Below are positions 62,236 to 64,000 of a stretch of DNA of 64,000 bases, piece after piece (positions within the stretch are counted from its first letter, which is position 1; every line of letters starts with the position of its first letter). The position numbers and the translations under genes are program-made. Origin of the DNA: CAWAND01 sp963797485. Lineage in GTDB: Bacteria > Chloroflexota > Anaerolineae > Anaerolineales > E44-bin32. Where the stretch lies: assembly GCA_963797485.1 (NCBI GenBank), contig CAWCPF010000003.1, positions 1,240,001 through 1,304,000 on the forward strand, written 5' to 3'. Under the pieces are notes generated by a model. The model was given only the letters and a program-made list of their open reading frames with translations. It was not told where the DNA came from and did not search any database.

Positions 62236-63302
62236 TTTCTGTCGCCAGTTGGCCGCAACCTGCCTGGATGTCAATGCCGCGACGGACTCGGACGGTGCAC
62301 GGGATGCCGCGCTCTTCCAGGATCTTGCGGAAGGTCTTCACGCTGTCCCCGGCTGTTGGCTGGCCAGCGTAGCCATGGGTCGGATTGAGAGGAATCAGGT
62401 TGACATGACACAGCATGCCCCCGACCAGATTCGAGAGGGCGCGCGCCTGGTCAGGCTGGTCATTCACGCCCTGGATGAGGGCCCATTCGAAGGTCAGCCT
62501 GCGACCTGAGGCGGTCGTATAGGCCTGGCAGACCTGCATGAGTGTCTCTAAGGGATATCGACGGGCGATTGGCAGAAGCTGCGAACGAAGGCTGTCGGTG
62601 GCGGCGTGCAGGGACACGGCGAGATTGTAGGGGCGGGCCTCGCGAGTGAATTGTTCGATCTGGGGCACCAGACCCACGGTCGATACCGTGAAGCGGCGAG
62701 CCCCGAAGTTGAAGCCTTCAGGGTCGTTGAGTCGATCCAAAGCTTCCATCGTGGCGTCGTAATTGTGGAAAGGCTCACCCATGCCCATTACAACCACATT
62801 GGTTGAAATGGTCGTCCTTGTGTTTGAGCTTGCGTGCCAGGATCAGAACCTGTTCGATGATCTCGCCGGATGTCAAATTGCGCTGAAAACCCATCTGCCC
62901 AGTGGCGCAGAATACGCACCCCATGCCGCAGCCTGCCTGGGTTGAGATGCACGCCGTCCGGCGGTCCCGATAGCGCATGAGCACGGCCTCGATCGATTGG
63001 CCATCGTGGGAGGTGAGGAGCGACTTCTCTGTCTCGCCGTCGGCCGACTGTTGCTGCGCGGTGAGCTCGAGCTGATGAAAGCTGAAAGCGTCGGCAAGCC
63101 TGAGCCGAAGTTCGCGGGGAAGCGTTGTCAATTCATCCGGCTGGGTGACCAGGTGCCCGTAGAGTCCGGTGAAGACCTGGTCCGCCCGATAACCGGGTTC
63201 GCCCCAATCCGCCAGGAGCTGCCGCAGTTCCTCCCGGCCTACATCGAAAATCGATCTTAACTCAGCCAGGGTACGCCTCCGAGAGCGCCGAGGACAGGGC
63301 AA
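62219..63302 (-). CDS. rlmN: Dual-specificity RNA methyltransferase RlmN (one frameshift)
   Basis: Radical-SAM enzyme methylating C2 of A2503 in 23S rRNA and A37 in some tRNAs. The CxxxCxxC cluster is in QAGCGMGCVFCATG; GEIIEQVL precedes the break. After a shift near 62805 the frame continues NVVVMGMGEPFHNYDA, STVGLVP and RRGIDIQAGCGQL with the methyl-Cys. The locus is one base too long. About 360 residues after repair, normal. No ATG is near; TTG 63302 overlaps the HAD gene by 41 bases, and a later non-AUG start is possible. Confidence 0.93.
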
Positions 63303-64000
63303 TCAGATCGGGAAAGACCCACGTGGGCTGCGTCTGACTTTGTTCCAGGGCGGCTCTATCAGAAACCCCGGTGAGGACCAGACACGTGAGCATCCCGGCG
63401 GCCTGGCCACCGATGATATCCGTGTCAAGGCGGTCACCCAGGACCATGGTGGCCTCGGGCCGGCTGCCGACCATTTCCAGCGCCAGCTCGAAGTAGATCC
63501 GTTCCGGCTTTCCGACGACGATTGGGGCTTTATCCGTGGCGGTTTCGAGGAGCGAGAGCAGCGCTCCGTTGCCCGGAACCAGGCCGCGCTCGGTTGGAAA
63601 GGTGCGATCCGGGTTGGTTCCAACAAAGCATGCTCCGCCGCGGATGGCGAGCGTGGCTTCTGCGAGCTGGGCATAGGTCACGGATCGGTCGAGCCCCACG
63701 ACCACCGCCTGCGCCTCTTCTGCCTGGTCCGTCAGCGAGAAACCGGCTTGTTCCAAGGCGAATCGAATTCCGTCTTCCCCGATGACGAGCACCCGCTGGC
63801 CGTCCGGCATCAACCGCCTGAGATAACGCGCCGTGGCCAGCGCCGACGTCAGCACTTGCTCTTCGGACACGCGGACGCCCATGCCCGCCAGGCGCTCACA
63901 CACGGCCGCGGGACGGGCCGTCGAGTTGTTGCTGGCGAGGAGCCAGCCCATCTCGAGCCGGTCCAATACACTGAAGAAATCGTGCACCCCGGGGAGCTGC
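63262..64000 (-). CDS. HAD-superfamily phosphatase (NagD-like), N-terminus outside window
   Basis: The visible part (about 246 residues) lacks the first HAD motif, cut by the window edge. It begins QLPGVHDFFSVLDRLEM and continues with the NNST nucleophile-side motif, VVVGLDRSVTYAQLAEATLAI, a KPERIYFELAL Lys motif and GDRLDTDIIGGQAAG with the acidic pair. This is the NagD/p-nitrophenyl phosphatase subfamily. Its stop lies inside the start region of rlmN. Confidence 0.9.
   Translation of the reverse strand, partial: QLPGVHDFFSVLDRLEMGWLLASNNSTARPAAVCERLAGMGVRVSEEQVLTSALATARYLRRLMPDGQRVLVIGEDGIRFALEQAGFSLTDQAEEAQAVVVGLDRSVTYAQLAEATLAIRGGACFVGTNPDRTFPTERGLVPGNGALLSLLETATDKAPIVVGKPERIYFELALEMVGSRPEATMVLGDRLDTDIIGGQAAGMLTCLVLTGVSDRAALEQSQTQPTWVFPDLIALSSALSEAYPG

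Noticed and set aside
1195..63302. Programmed ribosomal frameshifting as the cause of the split genes
   Set aside because: The breaks share no slippery sequence or downstream structure, and occur in unrelated genes that are not known to use frameshifting.

Overview
The window looks like one chromosomal contig of a high-GC bacterium, most likely Chloroflexota (Anaerolineae-like). I infer this from three things: a housekeeping block ordered as in Firmicutes and Chloroflexi (rlmN, rpe, rpmB, asp23, fakA, degV, recG, coaD); an alaS - baseplate-J-like - ruvX - mltG string; and FHA genes next to a RodA-type gene. No 16S rRNA gene is present, so the assignment is inference. I saw no phage, IS element, CRISPR array, rRNA or convincing tRNA.

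Layout. 1-8131 (leftward): a branched-chain/polar amino-acid ABC importer (binding protein, LivH, LivM, LivG, LivF) transcribed with an ornithine-cyclodeaminase-like enzyme and an FAD amino-acid oxidase, from a promoter near 8104-8131. 8367-15266: a cNMP-binding protein, a glycosyltransferase, YraN, MiaA, a ROK kinase and MutS. 15263-18796: a PLP decarboxylase and an amidohydrolase fused to a CYTH-like domain. 19323-25844: a GntR/SPFH pair, pyrimidine-nucleoside phosphorylase, and a large permease-USP-USP-DUF389 protein. 25930-29420: an S9 peptidase and the primary sigma factor. 29812-36950: mltG, ruvX, a baseplate-J-like membrane protein and alaS, with tyrS divergent. 37214-39993: a four-gene LiaF/PspC envelope-stress operon. 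40288-41102: a decayed ABC exporter behind an intact palindromic operator. 41172-43049: RtcB RNA ligase and archease. 43111-48918: three FHA genes, mtnP and a RodA-PBP fusion. 49182-52632: rpsP, khpA, rimM, pyrG. 52726-59370 (leftward): asp23, fakA, degV, recG, coaD and a coiled-coil protein. 59476-64000: rpmB, rpe, a histidine kinase, rlmN and a HAD phosphatase cut by the window end.

The most interesting items are: (i) a RodA glycosyltransferase fused to a PBP domain in which all three penicillin-binding catalytic motifs are replaced, which looks like a pseudo-transpeptidase; (ii) an MtaD-like deaminase fused to a CYTH domain; (iii) a small family of GTGA-N6-TCAC palindromes in intergenic DNA, three of four between convergent genes; (iv) an APC-type permease fused to two USP domains and DUF389.

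A caution for every reader: at least nine genes, including essential ones such as tyrS, rodA and mltG, are each split by one frameshift, and seven of the nine have a net length of +1 modulo 3. This pattern is best explained by uncorrected indel errors in the assembly. I therefore annotate these as single genes, except the ABC exporter at 40325-41102, which also has an internal deletion.
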